Source of the DNA: Planosporangium mesophilum
Lineage (GTDB): Bacteria; Actinomycetota; Actinomycetes; Mycobacteriales; Micromonosporaceae
DNA: 64,000 bases
Direction of reading: 5' to 3'
Assembly: GCF_016863255.1 (NCBI RefSeq)
Contig: NZ_BOON01000040.1
Span: forward strand, 1 to 64,000
In this document: in pieces, positions 9,650-17,094 of the stretch
Layout of the letters: the number at the start of each line of letters is the position of its first letter
Position numbering within the stretch: the first letter of the stretch is position 1
Program-made: the position numbers and the translations under genes
The notes under the pieces: generated by a model
What the model was told of the DNA's origin: nothing
The model's input: the letters and a program-made list of their open reading frames with translations, nothing else
Databases searched by the model: none

Positions 9650-9705
9650 GACGGTGCCCTACCCCGGAGGTGGCAGGGGACACCCCGTCGTCATGGTGGA
9701 CTGGC
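9637..9705. repeat. 17-bp perfect inverted repeat covering the hydrolase start codon
   Basis: Arms GCCAGTCCACCATGACG (9637-9653) and its exact complement (9689-9705) flank a 35-bp spacer. The left arm contains the ATG (9647-9649, minus strand) of the glycoside hydrolase. In its mRNA the leader could pair with the start region and hide the start codon. Confidence 0.85.
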
Positions 9706-9765
9706 CGCGATCTGGTCACGCCGCCGCGGGTCCGCGGCGGCGCGGGTCCGCGGTGGTGAGGTGAT

Positions 9766-9809
9766 GCCCGCCGGGCCCCGTATGGGGCGGGGCGCGGGGC
9801 CCGGCGGGC
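9766..9809 (-). terminator. Strong hairpin after the GH25 gene, with a second hairpin downstream
   Basis: Perfect 15-bp GC arms (9766-9780 and 9795-9809) surround a 14-nt loop, 18 bp after the stop of the minus-strand GH25 gene. A second perfect hairpin with 9-bp arms (9721-9729 and 9732-9740) follows. Together they should end the muramidase transcript before the glycoside hydrolase gene. Confidence 0.8.
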
Positions 9810-9827
9810 CGACCGGGGAGGCCGTCT

Positions 9828-10583
9828 CTAGGGGGTGTTGTTGGCCAGAGCCACCAGCCGGGGGCGGGTGCCGTTGAAGGTGTCGCGGTCCACCGCGGTG
9901 GAGATCCCCGGGACGGTGCCGGAGTTGGTGTGCTGCCAGAACGTGTAGTACGGCGCGCCGGCCGGCAGTGTGCCCGGAGTGCTCGCCCAGCGTGCGAGCC
10001 ACAGCGGGTGGTTAGCCCAGAACGCGGTGTAGTTGCCGGTGCAGGACGTCCACCAGGACGTCGTGGTGTAGATGACCGCGTACCGCGTGGTGCGGGCGCG
10101 GTACTGGTTGAGGAAGGCGGCGATCCAGCTCCGCATGGCCGCCTGGCTCATGCCGTAGCAGCCGCCCTCCAGGTCGAGCGCGGCCGGCAGGGTCAGGTTG
10201 TCGCGCGACCACGCGCCGCCGTTGTCGGCGAGGTGATTGGCCTGCTGGACCCCGCTGGACTCGTCCGGCCGGGCGAAGTGGTACGCGCCGCGGATGACCC
10301 CGGCGTTGTAGGCCCCGAGGTAGTTCCGGCTGAACGCGTCGCTGGTGTGCGAGGGGCCGTCGGTCGCGGCGATGTAGGCGAACTGGATGCCGGCGCCGCG
10401 CACCTGGGTCCAGTTGATCGTGCCCTGGTACCGGGAGACGTCGACGCCCGGAATGCCGTCGACGGCGTTGGCGGCCGGGGCCGTGGCGGTCAGGGCCGCC
10501 GTGGCGATACCGGCCAGGACAGTGACGCCCGCCAGCGGGCGGACCAACCGGCCGAACCACCGCCGGACCTGTGGTTTATCCAT
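9828..10583 (-). CDS. Secreted GH25 muramidase (lysozyme)
   Basis: This 251-aa protein would hydrolyse the MurNAc-GlcNAc bond of peptidoglycan outside the cell. The ATG at 10583 has AGGAGG 4 bases upstream; in-frame codons further upstream are not needed. Residues 1-40 form a signal peptide (arginine-rich start, hydrophobic core, cleavage after ANA). The GH25 signatures are present: GVDVSRYQG (46-54, catalytic-region Asp48), RGAYHFARP (98-106) and ALDLEG (135-140, Asp137/Glu139). The length is that of a single GH25 domain with no separate wall-binding module. It is divergent from an ArsR-type regulator, and the short intergenic region has a palindrome. Confidence 0.92.
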   Translation of the reverse strand: MDKPQVRRWFGRLVRPLAGVTVLAGIATAALTATAPAANAVDGIPGVDVSRYQGTINWTQVRGAGIQFAYIAATDGPSHTSDAFSRNYLGAYNAGVIRGAYHFARPDESSGVQQANHLADNGGAWSRDNLTLPAALDLEGGCYGMSQAAMRSWIAAFLNQYRARTTRYAVIYTTTSWWTSCTGNYTAFWANHPLWLARWASTPGTLPAGAPYYTFWQHTNSGTVPGISTAVDRDTFNGTRPRLVALANNTP

Positions 10584-10661
10584 CGAACCTCCTGAAAGCG
10601 CTGCGGTTGCTTCATGTCCGGCATTCGGATGCATCGTGCGCGTACGCTGTGCGCGATGGAG

Positions 10662-10676
10662 CGTGCTTAGAGCACG
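10662..10676. promoter_or_regulatory. 15-bp palindrome between muramidase and ArsR-type regulator
   Basis: CGTGCT (10662-10667) and AGCACG (10671-10676) are separated by TAG. The site lies 33 bp before the regulator start and 79 bp before the divergent muramidase start, a suitable operator position for autoregulation. A second looser symmetry (CATCG...CGATG) spans 10632-10658. Confidence 0.5.
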
Positions 10677-10708
10677 TTCGAAGGACTCCCGTGCCGCGAG
10701 GACCGCCG

Positions 10709-11749
10709 ATGCTTCGGATCCACGTCACAGGCGACGATCTGGCTCGTACGCGCATCGCATTCACGCCCGACCCGATGTGGGAGCTCGTCCTGAGTCTGCA
10801 TCAGTTCCTGCAGCCGAGCGCCAAGATCGTGTTCGGTCCCTGGCGACGCGCGGCGGCCGACGCGATCTCGCGTGGTGGCGCGACCGGCGCCGTTCAGATG
10901 CTGGCGTCGCTGGCGCCGGCGCGAAGCAGGTACTTCCCCGACTTCCTCACCCCGTCGGGCTCTCCGCAGACCCTTCAGGACGGCCTGGAGGCGGTACGCG
11001 CGACCCCCGTGTCCCAGCTGCGGGCAGAGTTGGGACGGTTCGACCTCGTGCGGCCCGGTCCGGGGCCGTCCCCGTCCTGGATCGGCGCGCTCGCCTCCGG
11101 CGACCCGGAGGCGATGACCCGACTCGGGAAGGCGCTGGGCGCCTACTTCGACCTCGCCCTGGCGCCCTACCAGGCCGAGATCTCGGCGTGCTTCCACACC
11201 GACCGCGCGCTGCGTACCCGCGCCCTGGCCGCCGGCGGCGTGGAGGCCCTGCTGGCCAGCCTGTGGCCGTCGGTGCGGTGGCAACCTCCGGTCCTCGAGG
11301 TCAACTACCCGTACGACCACGAGCTTCACCTGAACGGGCGTGGACTGCTGTTGGTGCCCTCCCTGTTCTGCCACCAGTTCCCCATCACGCTCGCCGACGA
11401 GGATCTACCGCCGGTCCTGGTCTACCCGATCAGCCCGGACCCGCGCTGGTTGACCACCGACCCCGGCGCACCGCCGGGCCGGGCGTTGGCGGCGCTGCTG
11501 GGTGAGACCAAGGCTGCCATCCTCGAAGAGATCGCGACCCGCGGCGAGCGTACGACCACGGAGCTGGCCCGGCGGGTCCGCGCTTCCGCCCCGACCGTCA
11601 GCTATCACACCCGGACCCTGCGGGAGGCTGGCATCATCGTGACCCTCCGGACCGCGAACCTCGCCGTACACAGCCTGACCCCGCTCGGTATCAGCCTGCT
11701 CAGCAACGGACGGGCGTATCCCGGCGCGGGCCCGGCTCCGGAATCATGA
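10709..11749 (+). CDS. ArsR-type winged-helix regulator with large N-terminal domain
   Basis: The protein is 346 aa. A longer frame is open upstream but the ATG at 10709 gives the N-terminus (MLRIHVTGDDLARTR) shared in style with a second regulator at 15015-16007, so I chose it. Residues 1-250 form a domain found in actinomycete ArsR-like regulators (I recall it as DUF5937, moderately sure). A winged helix follows at about 255-330, with TTTELARRVRASAPTVSYHTRTL as helix-turn-helix (shown here only as landmark). No cysteine metal site is obvious, so metal sensing is unlikely. Targets may be itself and the divergent muramidase. Confidence 0.82.
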   Translation: MLRIHVTGDDLARTRIAFTPDPMWELVLSLHQFLQPSAKIVFGPWRRAAADAISRGGATGAVQMLASLAPARSRYFPDFLTPSGSPQTLQDGLEAVRATPVSQLRAELGRFDLVRPGPGPSPSWIGALASGDPEAMTRLGKALGAYFDLALAPYQAEISACFHTDRALRTRALAAGGVEALLASLWPSVRWQPPVLEVNYPYDHELHLNGRGLLLVPSLFCHQFPITLADEDLPPVLVYPISPDPRWLTTDPGAPPGRALAALLGETKAAILEEIATRGERTTTELARRVRASAPTVSYHTRTLREAGIIVTLRTANLAVHSLTPLGISLLSNGRAYPGAGPAPES

Positions 11750-11775
11750 CCGGTCCGCGAGCGCCCTGGCGCTCC

Positions 11776-11781
11776 TACACT
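11776..11781 (+). promoter_or_regulatory. -10 element for the P-loop kinase gene
   Basis: TACACT lies 7 bp before the GTG start at 11789, so the transcript would be leaderless or nearly so. No clear -35 is visible. Confidence 0.45.
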
Positions 11782-11788
11782 GACGGGC

Positions 11789-12355
11789 GTGCCGCGGCTG
11801 ATCGTACTGAACGGACCACCCGGCTGCGGTAAGTCCACGCTGGCCCAGCGGTACGTCGACGAGCACCCCCTCGCGCTGAACCTGGACATCGACCGGATCC
11901 GCGGCCTGCTCGGCCGCTGGCGGGACGATTTCTACACCGCGGGGCTGCTCGCTCGGGCGCTCGCCGTCGCGGCGGCCCGTACCCATCTGGTCGCCGGACA
12001 CGACGTGGTGATTCCGCAGTTCCTGGCCCGGCCGGACTTCCTCGAGCGACTGGAGCACCTCGCGCGTGAGGTCAACGCCGACTTCCACGAGATCGTCCTG
12101 CTCGACCGCGGGGAGGACGCGCTGCGCCGGTTCACCGACCGCAGCCGCGCCGCGGCCGACCCGGCGCACGTGGAGGCGCAGCAGATGCTGGACCGTATGG
12201 GTGGCCTGGCGGAGTTGTCGGCGATGTACGACCGGCTGGTGTCGATGCTCGCCGCCCGGCCGGCCGCGAAGGTCGTGCACACCGAGGACGGGCAGGTTGA
12301 GCGGGCCTACCGGGAGGTCCTGGAGCTGCTCAGACCGGTGCCGCGGGATCGGTGA
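11789..12355 (+). CDS. P-loop kinase / AAA_33-type ATPase
   Basis: This 188-aa cytoplasmic protein has Walker A GPPGCGKST (9-17) near the N-terminus, followed by a LNLDIDRIR motif where small-molecule kinases bind substrate, and a helical lid. Length and layout match zeta-toxin-like or AAA_33 kinases, which include shikimate/gluconate-like and antibiotic-modifying kinases. No partner gene indicates the substrate. The start is GTG without a ribosome binding site, in keeping with a near-leaderless message. The 3' end overlaps a small minus-strand open frame that looks like gene debris. Confidence 0.82.
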   Translation: MPRLIVLNGPPGCGKSTLAQRYVDEHPLALNLDIDRIRGLLGRWRDDFYTAGLLARALAVAAARTHLVAGHDVVIPQFLARPDFLERLEHLAREVNADFHEIVLLDRGEDALRRFTDRSRAAADPAHVEAQQMLDRMGGLAELSAMYDRLVSMLAARPAAKVVHTEDGQVERAYREVLELLRPVPRDR

Positions 12356-12416
12356 TGATCCGGTCGATCTCCGCCAGGGCCCAGCCGGCGAGTTCCCGCT
12401 GGACGGCTTCGGCCAT
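12330..12416 (-). other. 28-codon minus-strand frame, probable gene remnant
   Basis: An ATG frame of 28 codons (12416 to stop 12330) has strong third-position GC and encodes MAEAVQRELAGWALAEID and a short tail. It overlaps the end of the kinase gene on the other strand. It reads like the C-terminus of a lost gene. I cannot name the family. Confidence 0.3.
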
Positions 12417-12472
12417 TCTCACCGCGCCGTCAGGTCATCGGTCGTAACGGCGACACCCGTCGACCGGAACCG

Positions 12473-12574
12473 GTGACGCCCCTACCACCGGCCGACGTAA
12501 CGATCAACCTGAATGACAGGGTCATCGATCCGTTGGGTGTCGGAATCCCGGTGGTGAAGTATTCAACCAGCTGA
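12473..12574 (+). CDS. Possible 33-aa ORF or gene end
   Basis: From GTG at 12473 a 33-codon frame contains VTINLNDRVIDPLG and GIPVVKYSTS before the stop at 12574. The composition is protein-like, and the frame stays open upstream of the GTG, so this may be the tail of a broken gene. No ribosome binding site is evident. Confidence 0.25.
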   Translation: MTPLPPADVTINLNDRVIDPLGVGIPVVKYSTS

Positions 12575-12618
12575 CACGATGAGGAGACATATCCACTGCT
12601 CTCAGCAGCGGGACAGGG

Positions 12619-12891
12619 GTGACGGGCAGGGTGGCGTACTGGATGGCACGGTGGGGTCTGCTGTGCATGGCGATCGCGGCGGCCCTGGTCGTGGTGGTGA
12701 TGCACCTGAGAGAGGTCCGCGCCCATCGGGGAGGGCGGGCAGCGGCGCCTGGATCCGATGAGGAGACCCCGGCGGACGCCCCTGCCGCTGAATGCGACAC
12801 GCGACCCGACACCTCCGCCGGCGCGCCGGGCGCGTCTCATCACCTGCCGCCGTCGGCCTCCGGGGGATCGTCGGTGTCCGTCGGTAGCTGA
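12619..12891 (+). CDS. Small single-pass membrane protein
   Basis: The predicted product is 90 aa from GTG. Residues 12-28 form one hydrophobic segment (LLCMAIAAALVVVVM) followed by a basic stretch and a long Pro/Ser/Ala-rich disordered tail. ACAGGGG just upstream is a weak ribosome binding site. I do not recognise a family. The neighbourhood contains several gene fragments, so it may itself be decayed. Confidence 0.45.
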   Translation: MTGRVAYWMARWGLLCMAIAAALVVVVMHLREVRAHRGGRAAAPGSDEETPADAPAAECDTRPDTSAGAPGASHHLPPSASGGSSVSVGS

Positions 12892-12910
12892 CCGCTGCGC
12901 GTCCGACCTG

Positions 12911-13024
12911 CGTTTCCACTGGGTCTGCTGTCATCTCGCCCGGCTCGACCACGGGTACATGACCGAGCTGGTGACCGAGGCCTGGCGCATGGTCGTGCCC
13001 AGGTTCCTCGCGCGGCATCGGTGA
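12911..13024 (+). pseudogene. C-terminal remnant of a YjbR/MmcQ-like protein
   Basis: The frame ending at 13024 encodes FHWVCCHLARLDHG and then ELVTEAWRMVVPRFLA. This resembles the C-terminal helix of MmcQ/YjbR-family proteins, where W-R-M-V-P motifs are typical. The N-terminal two-thirds are missing: upstream sequence in this frame belongs to an unrelated reading frame. I infer a truncated gene. Confidence 0.45.
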
Positions 13025-13050
13025 CCACCATGCGCGGCGTCACCGAGTGA

Positions 13051-13107
13051 AAACCCGGCGGGGGAGCGGCATTCACGGCCATGGTTGAGTCTTCCGTGGC
13101 CGGGTTT
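13051..13107 (-). terminator. Probable terminator of the PIG-L gene
   Basis: AAACCCGGC (13051-13059) pairs with GCCGGGTTT (13099-13107), with an inner CGGCCA/TGGCCG pairing. It begins 2 bp after the minus-strand stop at 13109. The arms end in A/T runs, so it could work for both strands. Confidence 0.5.
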
Positions 13108-13108
13108 G

Positions 13109-13942
13109 TCAGCGCAGGCCGGCGAAGAGGTCGTCCTCGGGTACCACGGCGTCGGTGGTGTCGTGCACCCGTACGAAGGTCTCCATCCCCATCAGTTCGG
13201 TGAACCGTTCCCTGCCCATCCGCAGGAAGAAGATGTTCTCGGTCTGGCTGGCGTGCGCGGCCAGCGCGTCGAACTTCTGCCCACCGAACATGCTCGTGTC
13301 CACCCAGGTGGTGATCTCGTCATCGGGCAGGCCGATCTCCGGCATGGCATCCGACTGGGACGCCTCCGGCTCCTCCCACTCGACGCCGTACTCCCGCATC
13401 ATCTGCCCGAACTTCTCCATCGCCGAGCGAGGCGCCGTGGTCCAGTACACCTTCTTGGGGATGCCGGTCAGGGCGACCGCGGCCATCGTGACGCGGTGGG
13501 CCTGGATGTGGTCGGGGTGACCGTAGAAGCCGTTCTCGTCGTAGGTGACGACGACGTCGGGCTGGTACTGCCGGATCAGCTCGGCCAGCCGTGCCGCGGC
13601 GTCGGCCACGGGCGTGGTCCAGAACGAGCCGGGTACGTCGTTCGTCGCCCAGCCCATCATCCCGGAGTCTGCGTAGTCGAGCATTTCGAGATGGCTGACC
13701 TTCAGCGCCGCGCAGCTCGCCTCGAGCTCCTCCCGGCGCATCGCGGCCACGGCATCCGGGTCGTGCCCCGGTTCGCCGGGCTTGACGCCGCCGGGGCCGT
13801 CGCCACAGCGCCCGTCGGTGCACGTCACGAGTACCGTCGTGATCCCTTCCGCCGCGTACCGCGCGAGGACACCACCGGTGCCCGTCGCCTCGTCATCGGG
13901 GTGGGCGTGCACAGCCATCAACGTCAGGGGTCGAACAGTCAT
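13109..13942 (-). CDS. PIG-L/LmbE-family zinc deacetylase
   Basis: This 277-aa enzyme belongs to the GlcNAc deacetylase superfamily that includes MshB, Mca and LmbE. It shows the signature VHAHPDDEATGTGG (11-24; zinc ligands His14 and Asp17) and the third ligand in GHPDHIQAH (His145). The sequence between them, with a DSGMMGW motif, is the Mca/MshB-like pattern, but overall it is neither clearly, so an N-acetyl sugar conjugate is the safest substrate guess. It is divergent from a MerR regulator whose promoter region has a palindrome. Confidence 0.88.
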   Translation of the reverse strand: MTVRPLTLMAVHAHPDDEATGTGGVLARYAAEGITTVLVTCTDGRCGDGPGGVKPGEPGHDPDAVAAMRREELEASCAALKVSHLEMLDYADSGMMGWATNDVPGSFWTTPVADAAARLAELIRQYQPDVVVTYDENGFYGHPDHIQAHRVTMAAVALTGIPKKVYWTTAPRSAMEKFGQMMREYGVEWEEPEASQSDAMPEIGLPDDEITTWVDTSMFGGQKFDALAAHASQTENIFFLRMGRERFTELMGMETFVRVHDTTDAVVPEDDLFAGLR

Positions 13943-14027
13943 GACCCCACCCTACGAGCAACGCCGCGACCGACAGGACCAACTCGCTGAAGATCGGGTT
14001 TGTCAGGCAGCCGCGGAAGACTTGAAT

Positions 14028-14042
14028 CTCCCTCAGGGGGAG
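14028..14042 (+). promoter_or_regulatory. MerR-type operator within the regulator promoter
   Basis: CTCCC and GGGAG bracket a 15-bp near-palindrome (14028-14042) just after a -35-like CTTGAA (14021-14026). MerR proteins bind such palindromes in the spacer of the promoter they control. It lies 16 bp upstream of the MerR gene start. Confidence 0.5.
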
Positions 14043-14058
14043 GCGGGAGGGTGAGGGC

Positions 14059-14997
14059 ATGGACGGCGAGACGCTCTACTCGATCGGCGGGCTGGGCCGG
14101 CGGACCGGACTGACGGTGAAGACCATCAGGTTCTACGCCGACCGCGGGATCGTACCGCCGACCACCCGCAGCCCCGCCGGCCACCGCCGCTACGGCATCG
14201 ACGCCGTCGCCCGCCTGGACCTCGTGCGGACGCTGCGCGACCTGGGACTGGACCTCGCCACGATCCGGAAGGTCGTGGACCGGGAACTCTCACTCCCCGA
14301 GGTCGCCGCGGCGCACGCCGAGGCACTCGCGGTACAGATCCGAGGGCTGCGCCTGCGGCGCGCGGTGCTGACGGTCGTGGCCGAGCGCGGGTCTACGCCT
14401 GAGGAGATGGAGCTCATGCACAAGCTGGCCAGACTCTCGGAGGACGAGCGCCGACGGCTGATCGGCGATTTCCTCGACATCGCGTTCGGCGGTGTGGAGG
14501 CCGATTCCGAATTCGCCGGGATCAGGCGCTCGCTGACCCCCGAGCTACCCGACGATCCCGAGGTCGAACAGGTGGAGGCGTGGGTGGGGCTGGCCGAGCT
14601 GTCGCAGGACCCGGACTTTCGGGCCAGCCTGCGGCGGATGGCCGAGTACCACGCGGCCGACCGTGCCGCCGGCGGCGTCCCGGGCGTGCGCCGTGATGCT
14701 GTCGCGGTGGTCCGTGAGCGGGTCGCCCCGGCCCTGGCCGCCGCCGTCGACCCGGCCTCGCCCCGGGCCGATCCGGTCGTCGCGGCGGTCACGGCTCAGT
14801 ACGCGCGCATCGTGGGTCGCCCCGATGATGTCGACCTGCGGCGGCGCCTGTCGACCCGGCTGGAGGCCGCCGACGACCCTCGTCGGGAGCGGTACCTCCG
14901 ACTGCTCTCGGTGGTCAACGGCTGGCCGGCCCCGGAGAGCCTGGCACCGGTGCTCGGCTGGTTTCGTCAGGCGCTGCGGGTGCGGATCCCGGGGTAG
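14059..14997 (+). CDS. MerR-family transcriptional regulator
   Basis: This 312-aa protein has a MerR winged helix at the N-terminus (LYSIGGLGRRTGLTVKTIRF, residues 6-25, then the wing with GHRRY). A helical linker and about 200 residues of alpha-helical effector domain follow, longer than metal-sensing MerR proteins and without a cysteine pair, so an organic ligand is more likely. The GAGGG before the ATG is a ribosome binding site. It is divergent from the PIG-L deacetylase and is followed by a convergent ArsR-type gene. Confidence 0.88.
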   Translation: MDGETLYSIGGLGRRTGLTVKTIRFYADRGIVPPTTRSPAGHRRYGIDAVARLDLVRTLRDLGLDLATIRKVVDRELSLPEVAAAHAEALAVQIRGLRLRRAVLTVVAERGSTPEEMELMHKLARLSEDERRRLIGDFLDIAFGGVEADSEFAGIRRSLTPELPDDPEVEQVEAWVGLAELSQDPDFRASLRRMAEYHAADRAAGGVPGVRRDAVAVVRERVAPALAAAVDPASPRADPVVAAVTAQYARIVGRPDDVDLRRRLSTRLEAADDPRRERYLRLLSVVNGWPAPESLAPVLGWFRQALRVRIPG

Positions 14998-15014
14998 CGC
15001 CCGGCAGCGGCGGC

Positions 15015-16007
15015 TCAAGGTCGCTCGACCGTGGTACCGGCACCGGCGAGTTGCTCGCCGAGTCCGGTACGCAGGTAGCGCAGTCGCCTGCCGACCCGCT
15101 CGCCGACCACCAGGCCGGCGTCCCGCAGCGCGGTCAGATGGTGCGAGGCGGTCGCCGGGGCCAGGCCGAGGGCGCTCGCCACCTCACCGGTACTGGAGGG
15201 CGCGGCCAGCAGGGTGAGCACCGCGGCACGGGTCGGACCGAGCAGACCGGCCAGCGCCGTGGAGGGCTCGACCCGCTCCGGTGGATCCCAGACGCGGCCG
15301 TAGCCGCGCGGCGGGTACCAGAGCGCCCGGCCCGTCCGGCCTTCGGTCATGGTGTGCACCACCGGGCCGGCGAACCCGGCCGGCAGCAGGGCCAGCGGAT
15401 GTCCGTCCAGGCCCCAGTGCCCGCTCTTGGCGTACCCGAGTCGCAGGGCCGATCCGTCCCAGTCCAGCTTCGGATGCAGGTCGGCGAGCAGCGCCCCTGG
15501 CCCGCGTTCGGCGGCTGCCAGTGCCCGGTGTGCGATCTCGCCCTCGACCGCGGCGCACAGCCGCGGCCAGACCGGCGCGACCGCAAGCTCGAAGTACCGC
15601 CGGACCTGCCGGACCAGCTCGGCTAGCGCGGCCGCCGGGTCGGTACCGAACCGGCGGATCTCCGGTGGCGCCGGGTGCCCGGCCCAGGCGGCGTCGACCT
15701 CGGCGGCGACCCGGTCCAGCGGGGTCGCGGCCACCACCCGCAACTCCTCGTCCAGGCTGGGCCGGGCGGTGGCCGGCACCGGGGTCAGAAAGTCGGGTAC
15801 GTAGCAGGTCGGGGCGGCGACCACGGCCTGCAGGGTCCCCAGGCCCGCACCACTCAGCCGTGGCCGTACCCGCGCTCGCCAGGAGTCGTACATCCAGAAC
15901 GTCGTCGGCCGGTTCAACGCGAAGCCGCTGGTCACCACCTCGACCAGCGGCGAGTGTGCGAACCTGAGACCGACCAGGTCGGCCGGCGCGAACTCGATGT
16001 GGATCAC
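15015..16007 (-). CDS. ArsR-type winged-helix regulator with large N-terminal domain
   Basis: The protein is 330 aa and is a paralogue in architecture of the regulator at 10709-11749. The frame is open far upstream, but GTG at 16007 gives the family-like N-terminus (MIHIEFAPADLVGLRFA) and leaves the divergent promoter free. The C-terminal winged helix (about 240-315) contains STGEVASALGLAPATASHHL. No metal-binding cysteines are visible. It is divergent from an aldo-keto reductase, with a perfect 18-bp palindrome between them, so I infer that it represses that enzyme and itself. Confidence 0.88.
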   Translation of the reverse strand: MIHIEFAPADLVGLRFAHSPLVEVVTSGFALNRPTTFWMYDSWRARVRPRLSGAGLGTLQAVVAAPTCYVPDFLTPVPATARPSLDEELRVVAATPLDRVAAEVDAAWAGHPAPPEIRRFGTDPAAALAELVRQVRRYFELAVAPVWPRLCAAVEGEIAHRALAAAERGPGALLADLHPKLDWDGSALRLGYAKSGHWGLDGHPLALLPAGFAGPVVHTMTEGRTGRALWYPPRGYGRVWDPPERVEPSTALAGLLGPTRAAVLTLLAAPSSTGEVASALGLAPATASHHLTALRDAGLVVGERVGRRLRYLRTGLGEQLAGAGTTVERP

Positions 16008-16013
16008 GCCGGT

Positions 16014-16031
16014 ATTCGACCACGGTCGAAT
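16014..16031. promoter_or_regulatory. 18-bp perfect operator for the ArsR-type regulator
   Basis: ATTCGACC (16014-16021) and GGTCGAAT (16024-16031) flank a 2-bp centre. The site is 7 bp before the regulator start and about 40-57 bp before the reductase start, upstream of its -10. It is well placed for control of both genes. Confidence 0.65.
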
Positions 16032-16058
16032 GGTTACCGGCGAACGGATCAAGGGCCC

Positions 16059-16064
16059 TACGTT
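16059..16064 (+). promoter_or_regulatory. -10 element giving a leaderless reductase mRNA
   Basis: TACGTT occupies positions -12 to -7 relative to the ATG at 16071, the placement expected for leaderless transcripts. There is no ribosome binding site upstream of that ATG. Confidence 0.5.
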
Positions 16065-16070
16065 CGCGGC

Positions 16071-17051
16071 ATGGAGTACACCTATCTCGGCCGGACCGGC
16101 CTGACCGTGAGTCGGCTCTGCGTCGGCACGATGAACTTCGGCTGGCTGCTCGACGAGACTGCCAGCCACGCCATCCTGGACCGGGCCCTCGACGAGGGCC
16201 TGAACTTCGTGGACACCGCGAACATGTACGGCAACGAGCGCGGTGACGGCCTGAGCGAGCGGTACATCGGCAGCTGGTTGGACAACGCCGGCCGGCGGGA
16301 CCGGGTCGTGCTGGCCACCAAGGTCTACGCCCCCATGAGCGACTGGCCCAACGACCGCGGGCTGTCCGCCCGGCACATCATCGCCGCCTGCGAGGCGTCG
16401 CTGCGCCGGCTGCGTACCGACTGGATCGACCTTTACCAGATGCACCACGTGCAGCGGGACACGCCGTGGGAGGAGATCTGGCAGGCGATGGAGGTACTGG
16501 TCGCCCAGGGCAAGGTCAGGTACGTCGGCTCGTCCAACTTCGCAGGCTGGCACCTGGCGCGCGCCCAGGCCGCGGCCGACCGGCGCAACTTCCTCGGCCT
16601 GGTCTCCGAGCAGTGCAGGTACAACCTGATCACCCGGCACGTGGAGCTGGAGCTGGTGCCGGCGGCGATCGAACTCGGCATCGGGATCCTGCCGTACTCG
16701 CCACTGCACTTCGGTGCGCTCTCCGGCGCGCTGCGCAAACAGCGGGAGGACTCCACCGGCCGGGCCGTTCTGCACGCCGCCGAGCGGGTCGAACCGCACC
16801 GCGCCACCATCGAAGGGTACGAGGAACTCTGCGCCGAACTCGGCGAGGAGCCGACGACGGTCGCGCTCGCCTGGCTGCTGTCCCGGCCCGGGGTGACCGC
16901 CCCGATCATCGGTCCGCGGACGGCCGGGCAACTGGACGCGGCCCTCGCCGCACTGGGTACCGAACTGTCCACCGACACCCTTGCCCGGCTGGACCGTCTG
17001 TTCCCGCCGATCGGCAAGGGCGGCCCGGGCCCGGAGGCCTGGGCCTGGTGA
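16071..17051 (+). CDS. Aldo-keto reductase
   Basis: This 326-aa protein is an NADPH-dependent aldo/keto reductase of the YajO/Kv-beta-like group. It begins MEYTYLGRTGL, typical of the family, and keeps the catalytic tetrad: Asp48 and Tyr53 in DTANMYG, Lys84 in ATKVY, and His125 in YQMHH. The NADP-binding end has PIIGPRT. The substrate is unknown, probably a small aldehyde or ketone. It stands alone, divergent from an ArsR-type regulator that probably represses it, and is followed by a strong terminator. Confidence 0.93.
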   Translation: MEYTYLGRTGLTVSRLCVGTMNFGWLLDETASHAILDRALDEGLNFVDTANMYGNERGDGLSERYIGSWLDNAGRRDRVVLATKVYAPMSDWPNDRGLSARHIIAACEASLRRLRTDWIDLYQMHHVQRDTPWEEIWQAMEVLVAQGKVRYVGSSNFAGWHLARAQAAADRRNFLGLVSEQCRYNLITRHVELELVPAAIELGIGILPYSPLHFGALSGALRKQREDSTGRAVLHAAERVEPHRATIEGYEELCAELGEEPTTVALAWLLSRPGVTAPIIGPRTAGQLDAALAALGTELSTDTLARLDRLFPPIGKGGPGPEAWAW

Positions 17052-17059
17052 GCGGGGGA

Positions 17060-17087
17060 GGGCGCCCGGGTTCGGACCCGGGCGCCC
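17060..17087. terminator. Bidirectional hairpin terminator
   Basis: Perfect 12-bp arms (GGGCGCCCGGGT at 17060-17071, complement at 17076-17087) with a TCGG loop lie 8 bp after the reductase stop and 7 bp before the stop of the convergent MFS remnant. Confidence 0.85.
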
Positions 17088-17094
17088 GGTGCTG

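Noticed and set aside
7310-9877. An open frame of 855 codons on the plus strand across the glycoside hydrolase gene
   Set aside because: It is the antisense shadow of a gene with recognised motifs. Its product is Arg/Pro/Gly/Val-rich without domain signals, as is common in very GC-rich DNA.
16008-16931. A longer frame upstream of the ArsR-type gene at 15015
   Set aside because: It lies opposite the aldo-keto reductase and would remove the operator and divergent promoter.
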